Positions 6,995 through 14,788 of a stretch of DNA of 64,000 nucleotides are shown here, in pieces. This stretch comes from Micromonospora coriariae. Lineage in GTDB: Bacteria; Actinomycetota; Actinomycetes; Mycobacteriales; Micromonosporaceae. Under the pieces are notes generated by a model. That model was not told the origin of the DNA, did no database searches, and saw nothing but the letters and a program-made list of their open reading frames with translations. The translations under genes were made by a program, and so were the position numbers. Position 1 is the stretch's first letter. Each line of letters opens with the position of its first letter. The stretch lies in the NCBI RefSeq assembly GCF_900091455.1, contig NZ_LT607412.1, forward strand, positions 3,472,001 through 3,536,000, given 5' to 3'.

Positions 6995-9534
6995 GGCAGG
7001 CCCAGTGCCACCGGCTGCCGCCGTCGGCCGGTCTCGGCCGGTTCCCGTTCCCGACGGTCTTCGCCCGTGGGCGGTGGACCGCCGCGCGCCGGCACTGGCT
7101 GGCCTCGCTCCAGGGCGAAGGTGATCGACGGGTCCGGCACGTCAGGTGCGTTGACGAAGGAGGTGAAACGGCGCAGCCGCTCGGGGTCGTTCAGCACGTC
7201 CCGCCACTCGTCGGAGTATGACGCGACGTGCCGGGCCATCGCCGCGTCGAGTTCGGCGCAGAGCCCCAGCGAGTCGTCGACGATGACCGACCGCAGGTGG
7301 TCGAGGCCGCCGTCCATCGCCTCGATCCAGGCGGCGGTGCGTTGCAGCCGGTCGGCGGTGCGGATGTAGTACATCAGGAACCTGTCGATCAGCGAGATCA
7401 GCGCTTCGGTGGACAGGTCGGAGGCGAACAGGTCGGCGTGCCGGGGTCGGAAACCGCCGTTGCCGCCGACGTACAGGTTCCAGCCGGTTTCGGTGGCGAT
7501 GATGCCGAAGTCCTTGCCGCGCGCCTCGGCGCACTCCCGGGCGCAGCCGGAGACCGCTGACTTGATCTTGTGTGGGGCGCGTAGCCCCCGGTAGCGCAGC
7601 TCCAGCGCGACGGCCAGCCCCACCGAGTCCTGCACCCCGTACCGGCACCAGGTCTCGCCGACACAGGACTTCACCGTGCGCAGCGCCTTGCCGTACGCGT
7701 GCCCGGACTCGAAGCCGGCATCAACCAGCCGCCGCCAGATCTGCGGCAACTGCTCCACCCGTGCTCCGAACAGATCGATCCGCTGACCGCCGGTGATCTT
7801 CGTGTAGAGGCGGAAGTCCCGGGCCACCTCGCCGATGACGATCAGCTTCTCCGGCGTGATCTCCCCGCCGGGGATCCGCGGCACGACCGAATAGCTGCCG
7901 TCGCGTTGCAGGTTGGCGAGGAAGTGGTCGTTGGTGTCCTGTAGCGACGCCTGCTCACCGTCGAGCACGTGCCCCGAGCCCAACGAGGCGAGGATCGACG
8001 CCACCACGGGCTTGCAGATGTCGCAGCCGTGACCCCGGCCGTGTTCGGCGACCAGCCGGGAGAAGGTGCGGATGCGGCGTACCCGGACGATCTCGAACAG
8101 GTCGCGCCTGCTGGCGTCGAAGTGCTCGCAGAGTGCGGTGGACTGCGCCACGCCGGCCGCGTCCAGGAGCTGCTTCAGCGTCGGCACGCAGGAGCCGCAG
8201 CTGGTCCCGGCCCTGGTGCACGCCTTCAACGCCGGCACGTCCGCGCAGCCACCGACGATGGCGGCGTCCACGTCGCCCCGCGTCACCGCGTTGCAGGAGC
8301 AGACCTGGGCGGCGGCGGGCAGCGCACCGGCGTCCGCGCCGCCGTCCGGCGCCAGCAGCGCCAGCGGGGCGGCCGGCAACGGGCCACCGACGCTGGCCCG
8401 CAGCGTCGGGTACGCGCTGGCGTCACCGACCAGCACCCCGCCGAGCAGGGTGCGCGCGTCGTCGGAGAGAACCAGCCTGGCGTAGACCCGGGTGGCCGGA
8501 TCGGTGAACGTGACATCCAGGCAGCCCGGGGTCACGCCGTGCGCGTCGCCGAACGAGGCCACGTCGACGCCGAGCAGTTTCAGCTTGGTGGCCGTGTCCG
8601 CGCCCGGGAAGGTCGCCGCGCCGCCGAGCAACCGGTCGACCACCACCTCGGCCGTGGCGTACCCCGGGGCGACCAGGCCGTGGCAGGTGCCGTCGACCGC
8701 CGCGCACTCGCCGACCGCCCAGATCCGCTCGTCGGCGCTGCGGCAGGTCCCGTCGACCAGCACCCCGCCGCGCGGACCCAGCGGCAGTCCGGCGGCCCGG
8801 GCCAGTTCGTCCCGGGGTCGGATGCCGGCGGCCACCACCACCAGTTCGGCCCCCACCGTGCGGCCGTCGGAGAGTTCCAGCGCCGCGACCGCGCCGTCCG
8901 GACCGGGCCGGATCGCGCTGGTGGCCACCCCGAGGTGGGTCCGCACGCCCAGCTCCTCGACGTAGCGGCGGAGCATCGCGCCGCCGGCCGGGTCCACCTG
9001 CACCGGCATCAGCCGGGGTGCGAACTCGACCACGTCGGTGCTCAGGCCGAGCAGCCGCAGGGCGTTCGCCGCCTCCAGCCCCAGCAGCCCGCCGCCGATC
9101 ACCGCGCCGGCCCGCCGGCCCCGCGCGTACGCCCGGATCGCCACCAGGTCGTCGAGGGTGCGGTAGACGAAGACCCCGGGCAGGTCTGCGCCGGGCACCG
9201 GCGGCACGAACGGGTACGACCCGGTGGCCAGCACCAGCGCGTCGTACCGGTGCGCGCCGGTGGCCGTCTCGACCACCCGCCGCTCGCGGTCGATCGCGAT
9301 GGCCGGCTCGCCCAGGCACAGCCGTACGCCGTCGTGCGGGGTGTGCAGGTTCAGCGCGTCCGCGTCCACGCCGTCGAAGAACGCCGAGAGTCGTACCCGG
9401 TCGTACGCGGGTCGGCTCTCCTCGGCGAGCACCGTCACCCGCCACCGCCCGTGCGGATCGCGGGCTCGCAGCGCGTCCACGAAGCGCTGCCCGACCATGC
9501 CGTTGCCGATGACGACCAGATCGCCGCCGTTCAT
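6979..9534 (-). CDS. nirB: Nitrite reductase (NADH) large subunit
   Basis: Siroheme nitrite reductase of 851 residues reducing nitrite to ammonium in the cytoplasm. In order: an FAD/NAD(P)-binding module from the N-terminus (VVIGNGMVGQRF) to about 300; a BFD-like [2Fe-2S] motif at about 412-446 (CSC ... CGSC); a ferredoxin-like half-domain; and the [4Fe-4S]-siroheme cysteines in CVGETWC (near 624) and SGCAREC (near 661). The start is the ATG at 9534, overlapping the nasB stop as ATGA; longer open frame upstream is only the antisense shadow. The product feeds ammonium to glutamine synthetase. Confidence 0.93.
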   Translation of the reverse strand: MNGGDLVVIGNGMVGQRFVDALRARDPHGRWRVTVLAEESRPAYDRVRLSAFFDGVDADALNLHTPHDGVRLCLGEPAIAIDRERRVVETATGAHRYDALVLATGSYPFVPPVPGADLPGVFVYRTLDDLVAIRAYARGRRAGAVIGGGLLGLEAANALRLLGLSTDVVEFAPRLMPVQVDPAGGAMLRRYVEELGVRTHLGVATSAIRPGPDGAVAALELSDGRTVGAELVVVAAGIRPRDELARAAGLPLGPRGGVLVDGTCRSADERIWAVGECAAVDGTCHGLVAPGYATAEVVVDRLLGGAATFPGADTATKLKLLGVDVASFGDAHGVTPGCLDVTFTDPATRVYARLVLSDDARTLLGGVLVGDASAYPTLRASVGGPLPAAPLALLAPDGGADAGALPAAAQVCSCNAVTRGDVDAAIVGGCADVPALKACTRAGTSCGSCVPTLKQLLDAAGVAQSTALCEHFDASRRDLFEIVRVRRIRTFSRLVAEHGRGHGCDICKPVVASILASLGSGHVLDGEQASLQDTNDHFLANLQRDGSYSVVPRIPGGEITPEKLIVIGEVARDFRLYTKITGGQRIDLFGARVEQLPQIWRRLVDAGFESGHAYGKALRTVKSCVGETWCRYGVQDSVGLAVALELRYRGLRAPHKIKSAVSGCARECAEARGKDFGIIATETGWNLYVGGNGGFRPRHADLFASDLSTEALISLIDRFLMYYIRTADRLQRTAAWIEAMDGGLDHLRSVIVDDSLGLCAELDAAMARHVASYSDEWRDVLNDPERLRRFTSFVNAPDVPDPSITFALERGQPVPARGGPPPTGEDRREREPAETGRRRQPVALGLPEVRR

Positions 9535-10967
9535 CGCGTCACCTCCACGGAGTCCGCCTGAGAGAGCCAGTCGACGATGCCGGCGACGGCGTCCCGACAG
9601 CCGCCGCAGCCGGTGCCGGCCCGGGTCGCCGCCAGCACGGCGTCCACGCTCCGGGCGCCGGAGCGCCAGCAGCTCACCAGGGCGCCCTTGGTCACGGTGT
9701 TGCACTGGCAGACCGTGGCCGCGTCCGGCATCAGCGCCGGAGACGCGGCCGGTGCCGCGCCGGCGCCGTCCGAGGCCCGGCCCAACAGCAGTGACCGCCG
9801 GTCGGCCGGGACCGGTTGACCCCGGTCGAAGAGCTGGATCACTGTGCCGATCGTCGGGTTGTCGCCAATCAGGATCGCGCCGGTCAGCCGCTCGTCGCGG
9901 ATCCGCAGCCGGGCGTACGTGCCCCGGGTCGGGTCGCTGAAGGTCAGCTCCTCACCCGGACCACCGCCGGTGGCGTCGCCCATCGCGGCCAGGTCGATAC
10001 CGGCCGCCTTGAGTCGGGTCACCGCCGGCCGGGGCCGGTACCGGGCCAGCGGCTCGGTGCCGCTGAGCACCTGGGCCAGCACCCGTGCCTGGGCCCAGGC
10101 GGGGGCGACCAGCCCGGTGAGTGTGCCGTCGTGCTCGGCGCAGTCGCCGATCGCCGAGATCCGTCGGTCGCTGGTGCGCAGCCGGTCGTCCACCACCACG
10201 CCGTGCCGCACGGCCAGGCCGGCGTCGGCGGCGAGCGTGGTGTCGGGGCGTACCCCGCAGGAGAGCACCAGCAGGTCGGCGTGCAGCGACCGGCCGTCGG
10301 CCAGCTCGAGGCGGACGCCGGTCGCGTCCGCCGCTACGCCGGTCGCCGGCACGGCCAGCTGGATGGTGACGCCGAGGCCGGCGAGCGTGCCGGCGAGCAC
10401 CGCCCCGGCCGCCGGGTCGAGCTGCCGTTCCATTAGGTGCCCGGTGGGGTGGACCACTGTGGTCGCCAGCCCCCGGGTGGCCAGCCCGCGGGCGGCCTCC
10501 AGCCCGAGCAGTCCGCCGCCGAGGACCAGCGCGCTGCGCGCGCCGTCGGCCACCGCGCGGATCCGCCGGCAGTCGTCCAGGGTGCGGAACGGCACCACCC
10601 GGCGCGGCAGCTCCCCGGTCAGCCCGGGCAGCGGCGGCACCATCGCGCGGCTGCCGGTGGCCAGCACCAGGTGGTCGTAGCCGATCCGGTCGCCGTCGGC
10701 GGTGCGGACCGTTCGCCCGGCCCGGTCGATGCGGGTCACCGGCACGCCGGGGCGCAGGTCGCTGCCGTGCCCGGCGGTCTCGGCCAGTTCCACGTCCTGC
10801 TCGCCGATCCGGCCGGCCAGCAGCGCGGAGAGCATGATCCGGTTGTACGCGCGATGCGGTTCCGCCCCGAGCACTGTGACCTTCCGGTCGCCGCCGCGGG
10901 CGTCCAGCTCGGCGGCCAGGCGTGCGCCCGCCATCCCGTTGCCGACGATCACCACGCGTTCGGTCAT
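9531..10967 (-). CDS. nasB: FAD-dependent electron-transfer subunit of assimilatory nitrate reductase
   Basis: A 478-residue NAD(P)/FAD oxidoreductase that resembles the N-terminal half of NirB, beginning VVIVGNGMAGARLAAEL. A second dinucleotide-binding fold (LVLGGGLLGLEAARGLA) lies mid-protein, and a C-terminal BFD-like [2Fe-2S] domain carries CQC near residue 419 and CGGC near 450. It most likely passes electrons from NAD(P)H to the catalytic subunit encoded just upstream. It overlaps both neighbours by four bases. The nas nomenclature differs between genera; I follow the Bacillus usage. A paralogue-like relation to nirB next door suggests an old duplication. Confidence 0.85.
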   Translation of the reverse strand: MTERVVIVGNGMAGARLAAELDARGGDRKVTVLGAEPHRAYNRIMLSALLAGRIGEQDVELAETAGHGSDLRPGVPVTRIDRAGRTVRTADGDRIGYDHLVLATGSRAMVPPLPGLTGELPRRVVPFRTLDDCRRIRAVADGARSALVLGGGLLGLEAARGLATRGLATTVVHPTGHLMERQLDPAAGAVLAGTLAGLGVTIQLAVPATGVAADATGVRLELADGRSLHADLLVLSCGVRPDTTLAADAGLAVRHGVVVDDRLRTSDRRISAIGDCAEHDGTLTGLVAPAWAQARVLAQVLSGTEPLARYRPRPAVTRLKAAGIDLAAMGDATGGGPGEELTFSDPTRGTYARLRIRDERLTGAILIGDNPTIGTVIQLFDRGQPVPADRRSLLLGRASDGAGAAPAASPALMPDAATVCQCNTVTKGALVSCWRSGARSVDAVLAATRAGTGCGGCRDAVAGIVDWLSQADSVEVTR

Positions 10968-13123
10968 GCCTTCTCCACCCGCACGGCGCAGATCTTGAAC
11001 TCGGGCATCCCGGAGATCGGGTCCACCGCGTCGTTGGTGACCGAGTTGGCCCGGGCGGGGCCCGGCCAGTGGAACGGCGCGAAGACGGTGTCCGGCCGGA
11101 TGGTCGGGCTGAGCCGGGCCGGGGCCCGCAGCTCGCCCCGACGGGAGGTGACCCGTACCGGTTCCCCGTCGCCGATGCCGAGCCGGGCGGCGAGGTCGGG
11201 GTGCAGCTCGACGAAGGCGTCCGGTGCGGCCCGGCGCAGCGCGTCCACCCGGCGGGTCTGGGTGCCGGACTGGTACTGGGCGAGCACCCGGCCGGTGGTG
11301 AAGTGCAGCGGGTACTCGTCGCAGACCGGCTCGGCGGCGGGACGGTGGTCCACCGGGTGGAACCGGGCCCTTCCGTCCGGGGTGGCGAACCGGTCGGTGA
11401 AGAGTCGGGGCGTGTCCGGCCCGTCCTCGGTGGGGCAGGGCCAGAAGACACCGTCGGCGGCGTCGATCCGGGACCAGCTGATCCCGGCGTAGTCGGCCGG
11501 CCCACCGGCGGAGGCCCGCCGCAGCTCCGCGAAGACGGCGGCCGGGTCGGTCGGGAACCGGGCCGCCGCGGTGCCGGCCGGCCCGGGGGCGTCGGTCGGC
11601 ACCGCGGCCGGCTCGGCGACGGCCAACCGGGCCGCCAGGTCGGCGAGGATGGCCAGATCGGTACGGACGCCCGGCGGGGGAGGGCGGAGCGCCCGTCGGC
11701 GCAGCACCCGGCCCTCCAGGTTGGTCATGGTGCCGTCCTCCTCGGCCCACTGTGCGGTGGGCAGCACCACGTCGGCCAGCGCGGCCGTCTCGGACAGCAG
11801 GAGGTCGGCCACGACCAGCAGATCGAGCCCGCGCAGCCGGCGTTCGACGTGGGCCGCCCGGGGTGCGGACACCACCGGGTTGGAGCCGAGCACCAGCAGC
11901 GCCCGTGGCCCGCCCGGGGTGCCGAGCGAGTCGAGCACTTGGTACGCCGGCACGCCCGGGCCGGGCAGCTCGTCGGCCGGTACGCCCCACACCCCGGCGA
12001 CGTGCTCCCGTGCGGCGGGGTCGTCGATGCGTCGGTAGCCGGGCAACTGGTCGGCCTTCTGCCCGTGCTCCCGTCCACCCTGGCCGTTGCCCTGGCCGGT
12101 CAGGCAGCCGTACCCGGACCCGGGGCGGCCGGGCAGGCCGAGGGCGAGGGCGAGGTTGACGTACGCGGTGACGGTGTCCACGCCCTTGGCGTGCTGTTCG
12201 GCGCCGCGCGCGGTGAGGATGATGGCCCGTCCGGCGGTGCCCAGGGCCCGGGCGGTCGCCTCCAGGTCGGCCACCGGCACGCCGGAGAGCTGTTCGGCGC
12301 GGGCCGGCCACCAGGCCGCCACGCTGCGCCGGACGGCCGCGAAGCCGGTGGTCCGCTCCGCGACGTACGCCCGGTCGGTCCAGCCCTCGGTGAGCGCGAT
12401 GTGCAGCAGCGCGTTGGCCACCGCGAGGTCGGTGCCGGGCAGCGGTTGCAGGTGCAGGTCGGCCTGGCGTGCGGTGGCGGTGGCCCGTGGGTCGACCACG
12501 ATCAGCCGGCCGCCGTTGCGGCGCTGCTCGGTCAGCCAGCGGACCAGCGGCGGCATGGTCTCCGCCGGGTTGGCGCCGACCAGCAGCAACGTGTCGGCCC
12601 GGCCCAGGTCGGCGAGGGGGAACGGCAGCCCGCGGTCGATGCCGAAGGCGCGCAGGCCGGCGGCCGCCGCCGAGGACATGCAGAACCGTCCGTTGTAGTC
12701 GATGTGCCGGGTGCGGAGCCCGACCCGGGCGAACTTCCCCAGCGCGTACGCCTTCTCGTTGGTCAGCCCGCCGCCACCGAACACGGCGACCGCGTCCCGG
12801 CCGGACTCGGCCTGGACGGCGCGGATGCCGGTGACGATGCGTTCCAGCGCGGCGTCCCAGCTGGCCGGGCGCAGCTCGCCGCTGGCCGGGTCGCGGAGCA
12901 ACGGGGTGGTCAGTCGTTCGGGGTGGTCGAGCAGCTCGGCGGCGGTCCAGCCCTTCTGGCACAACCCGCCCCGGTTGGTGGGGAACTGCCGGGGGAGCAC
13001 CGTCACCCCGTCGGCATCCTCGCGCAGCAGCATCCCGCACTGGAGGGCGCAGTACGGGCAGTGCGTCGCCGCCTCCCGGGGTGGGAATCCCTGTGGAGTT
13101 GCCGGTCGTGCACCGTCTGTCAT
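10964..13123 (-). CDS. nasC: Assimilatory nitrate reductase, molybdopterin catalytic subunit
   Basis: Cytoplasmic molybdenum oxidoreductase (719 aa) that reduces nitrate to nitrite. The N-terminal [4Fe-4S] ligands are C22, C25, C29 and C55 (HCPYCALQCGM ... GGLCQKGW). MGD-binding segments follow (ALGKFARVGLRTRHIDYNGR, LLLVGANPAETMPPL), and a molydopterin dinucleotide-binding C-terminal domain contains FTTGRVLAQYQSGTQTRR. There is no Tat signal, which fits an assimilatory enzyme. It is first in the nas-nir operon. A GlnR-box-like array lies 25-62 bases upstream of its ATG. Confidence 0.92.
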   Translation of the reverse strand: MTDGARPATPQGFPPREAATHCPYCALQCGMLLREDADGVTVLPRQFPTNRGGLCQKGWTAAELLDHPERLTTPLLRDPASGELRPASWDAALERIVTGIRAVQAESGRDAVAVFGGGGLTNEKAYALGKFARVGLRTRHIDYNGRFCMSSAAAAGLRAFGIDRGLPFPLADLGRADTLLLVGANPAETMPPLVRWLTEQRRNGGRLIVVDPRATATARQADLHLQPLPGTDLAVANALLHIALTEGWTDRAYVAERTTGFAAVRRSVAAWWPARAEQLSGVPVADLEATARALGTAGRAIILTARGAEQHAKGVDTVTAYVNLALALGLPGRPGSGYGCLTGQGNGQGGREHGQKADQLPGYRRIDDPAAREHVAGVWGVPADELPGPGVPAYQVLDSLGTPGGPRALLVLGSNPVVSAPRAAHVERRLRGLDLLVVADLLLSETAALADVVLPTAQWAEEDGTMTNLEGRVLRRRALRPPPPGVRTDLAILADLAARLAVAEPAAVPTDAPGPAGTAAARFPTDPAAVFAELRRASAGGPADYAGISWSRIDAADGVFWPCPTEDGPDTPRLFTDRFATPDGRARFHPVDHRPAAEPVCDEYPLHFTTGRVLAQYQSGTQTRRVDALRRAAPDAFVELHPDLAARLGIGDGEPVRVTSRRGELRAPARLSPTIRPDTVFAPFHWPGPARANSVTNDAVDPISGMPEFKICAVRVEKA

Positions 13124-13147
13124 GTCGGGAAAGCGTGCCGCCGGGCG

Positions 13148-13185
13148 GTTTCCGGTCCGGGTCCCTTCTGTTTCGGTCCTGTCAA
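13148..13185 (-). promoter_or_regulatory. GlnR box upstream of nasC
   Basis: Read on the minus strand the site is TTGAC-N6-GAAAC-N6-GACCC-N6-GAAAC with exact 6-base spacers. The actinobacterial GlnR consensus is gTnAC-N6-GAAAC repeated twice, so all four half-sites are recognisable. A weak -10 (CACGCT, 13132-13137) lies 10 bases further down, 8 bases before the nasC ATG, so the box would occupy the activator position of a near-leaderless promoter. Confidence 0.75.
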
Positions 13186-13282
13186 GTGGGGCTCACACCG
13201 CACCGGCGCAGGGGGCTCGATGGCGGGACGGTGCCCATGGCTTAAAATATGAGAAAGTTGTCTCGATATTTGGGAGAGCGCG

Positions 13283-13990
13283 ATGACTGTGGCGGACGCC
13301 TTCGACGCGGTGGCGGGCAGCTACGACACGGCACGCCGACGGTTGGTGCCCTGCTTCGACTCCTTCTACGGCACGGCGGTGCAGGTGGCCGCGCCCCCGC
13401 TGCGGGCCGCGCGGGCGGCCGGGCGTACCCCTGAGGTGCTGGACCTGGGCGCGGGCACCGGCCTGCTCTCGTTGCTGCTCGCCGCCGCTGTGCCGGGGGT
13501 GCGGCTGACCCTGGTGGACGCCGCGCCGGCGATGCTCGCCCGCGCCACCGACCAGCTGCACGCCCGGTCCGTGCCGCACCGGACGGTCCGGGCCGACCTG
13601 GCCGACCCGCTGCCGACCGGCCGGTACGACGCGGTGGTCAGCGCGCTGGCGATCCACCACCTGGCCGACACCGACAAGCGTGCCCTCTACCGGCGGGCCG
13701 CCGCCGCGCTGGTGCCCGGCGGGGTGTTCGTCAACGCCGAGCAGGTGGCCGGCCCGACCCCGGCCCTGGACCTGCGCTACGACGAGGTGTGGACCGAGCG
13801 GATCACCGAGCTGGGACCGCCTGCCGAGGAGATCGCCGCCGCCCGGGAGCGGATGCGGCACGACCGACCGGCGACCGTCGCCGACCAGTGCCGGTGGCTC
13901 ACCGAGGCCGGGCTGGTCGACGTCGACTGCTACTTCAAGGAGTGGCGCTTCGCGGTGTTCGGCGGCAGGGCGAACGGCGTGGGGCGCTGA
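13283..13990 (+). CDS. Class I SAM-dependent methyltransferase
   Basis: A 235-residue methyltransferase with the Rossmann motif I VLDLGAGTGLL at about residues 50-60, an acidic motif II (LVDAAPAML) and motif IV-like YDAVVSALAIHHL. The overall look is of small-molecule methyltransferases of the UbiE/Methyltransf_25 type; the substrate is not apparent. GGGAGAG lies just upstream of the ATG. It is divergent from nasC, so its promoter shares the 13124-13282 interval, whose last 45 bases are unusually AT-rich (TTAAAATATGAGAAAG near 13243). Confidence 0.8.
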   Translation: MTVADAFDAVAGSYDTARRRLVPCFDSFYGTAVQVAAPPLRAARAAGRTPEVLDLGAGTGLLSLLLAAAVPGVRLTLVDAAPAMLARATDQLHARSVPHRTVRADLADPLPTGRYDAVVSALAIHHLADTDKRALYRRAAAALVPGGVFVNAEQVAGPTPALDLRYDEVWTERITELGPPAEEIAAARERMRHDRPATVADQCRWLTEAGLVDVDCYFKEWRFAVFGGRANGVGR

Positions 13991-14076
13991 CCTGTCCGAC
14001 CAACGCCGGAATGCGCCTTTCGACGCCGGTGGTGACCCGCCCGGTCGTGAGGATGACTGATGGTCATACCGATGGG

Positions 14077-14089
14077 TAGTCTCACCGGC
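14077..14089 (+). promoter_or_regulatory. Leaderless promoter of the antitoxin gene
   Basis: A TAGTCT -10 hexamer at 14077-14082 lies 7 bases before the ATG at 14090, with a TGAC-containing -35-like element at 14053-14058. This spacing puts the transcription start at or next to the start codon and argues for the internal ATG over the one at 14060. Confidence 0.5.
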
Positions 14090-14347
14090 ATGACTGCCAA
14101 GGTGACCCTGTCGTTCACAGACGAGACGATCGAGGAGGCCCGACGGTTCGCCAAGCGCGAGGGGCTGTCGCTCTCCGCGTGGATGGACCAGGCCGCCCGG
14201 GAGAAGGCGCTGCGCGAGGTCTTCACCGCGCACGCCGCCGCAGTGAACCGCGCCGGCCTGGACCTGGAATCCGCCGCCCTCGCCGACGCCCGCGAGGTGG
14301 GCATGGTCGACGACCTGCTCTTCCGCGGCCGGCCGCGTGCTGCGTAG
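14090..14347 (+). CDS. Ribbon-helix-helix antitoxin (MazE-like)
   Basis: An 85-residue protein whose first 45 residues form a ribbon-helix-helix DNA-binding domain: the strand AKVTLSF, then helices TIEEARRFAKREG and LSLSAWMDQAAREKA. The acidic C-terminus would wrap the toxin. The gene overlaps the toxin gene by 11 bases, the usual antitoxin-first order. It probably represses its own promoter. The start at 14090 is preferred because the -10 hexamer lies inside the longer reading. Confidence 0.75.
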   Translation: MTAKVTLSFTDETIEEARRFAKREGLSLSAWMDQAAREKALREVFTAHAAAVNRAGLDLESAALADAREVGMVDDLLFRGRPRAA

Positions 14348-14630
14348 GGGTGAGGTCTGGCGCATCGAGGGCGCCCGGGAACGCCTCGGACTCGTGATCA
14401 GCTCGGACGTCTACAACTCCACAGACGTGCCCATCGTGATCGTCGTCGAGGTGGTCGAGGAGTCGCTGCTGCGGGACTCCCCGCTCGCCGTGTCGATGGG
14501 CCGGTACGTGGTGATGCCCGACCGGCTCTCCTCGCCGATGAAGAAGTGGTTCACCGACTGCGTGGACGTCGCCGACACCGACACCATGCTCCGCGTCGGC
14601 CGCGCGCTGCGCATCCTCCAGCAGCTCTGA
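14337..14630 (+). CDS. MazF/PemK-like endoribonuclease toxin
   Basis: A 97-residue protein with the MazF fold signature: RRGEVWRIEG at the N-terminus, then LGLVISSDVYN, strands ending VIVVEV and a C-terminal helix MLRVGRALRILQQL. MazF-type toxins cut mRNA at short sequences when freed from the antitoxin. The start is a GTG inside the antitoxin gene. The family is recognised from its pattern rather than from a close named relative, so the cleavage specificity is unknown. Confidence 0.75.
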   Translation: MLRRGEVWRIEGARERLGLVISSDVYNSTDVPIVIVVEVVEESLLRDSPLAVSMGRYVVMPDRLSSPMKKWFTDCVDVADTDTMLRVGRALRILQQL

Positions 14631-14672
14631 CCACCGCCGCTTCCCGTCCGGTCGTTGCCGGGCGGGTCTCAC

Positions 14673-14693
14673 CACCGCCACCGGTCGGCGGTG
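14673..14693 (+). terminator. Short stem-loop after the toxin gene
   Basis: CACCGCC pairs with GGCGGTG across a 7-base loop, 43 bases after the toxin stop. It is a plausible but modest terminator before narK. Confidence 0.4.
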
Positions 14694-14788
14694 CGGCCCT
14701 CGTTTCCCTGTCGACCCGCGACGGGCACCGCCCGGTAACCCGGCGTTCCTAGCGTTCCCCCTGGTCACACCGACGAGGAGGAGCCGCA

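Noticed and set aside
14701..14788. Second GlnR box upstream of narK
   Set aside because: GTTTC and GTAAC half-sites are present, but the 6-base spacing and repeat order do not match the consensus.
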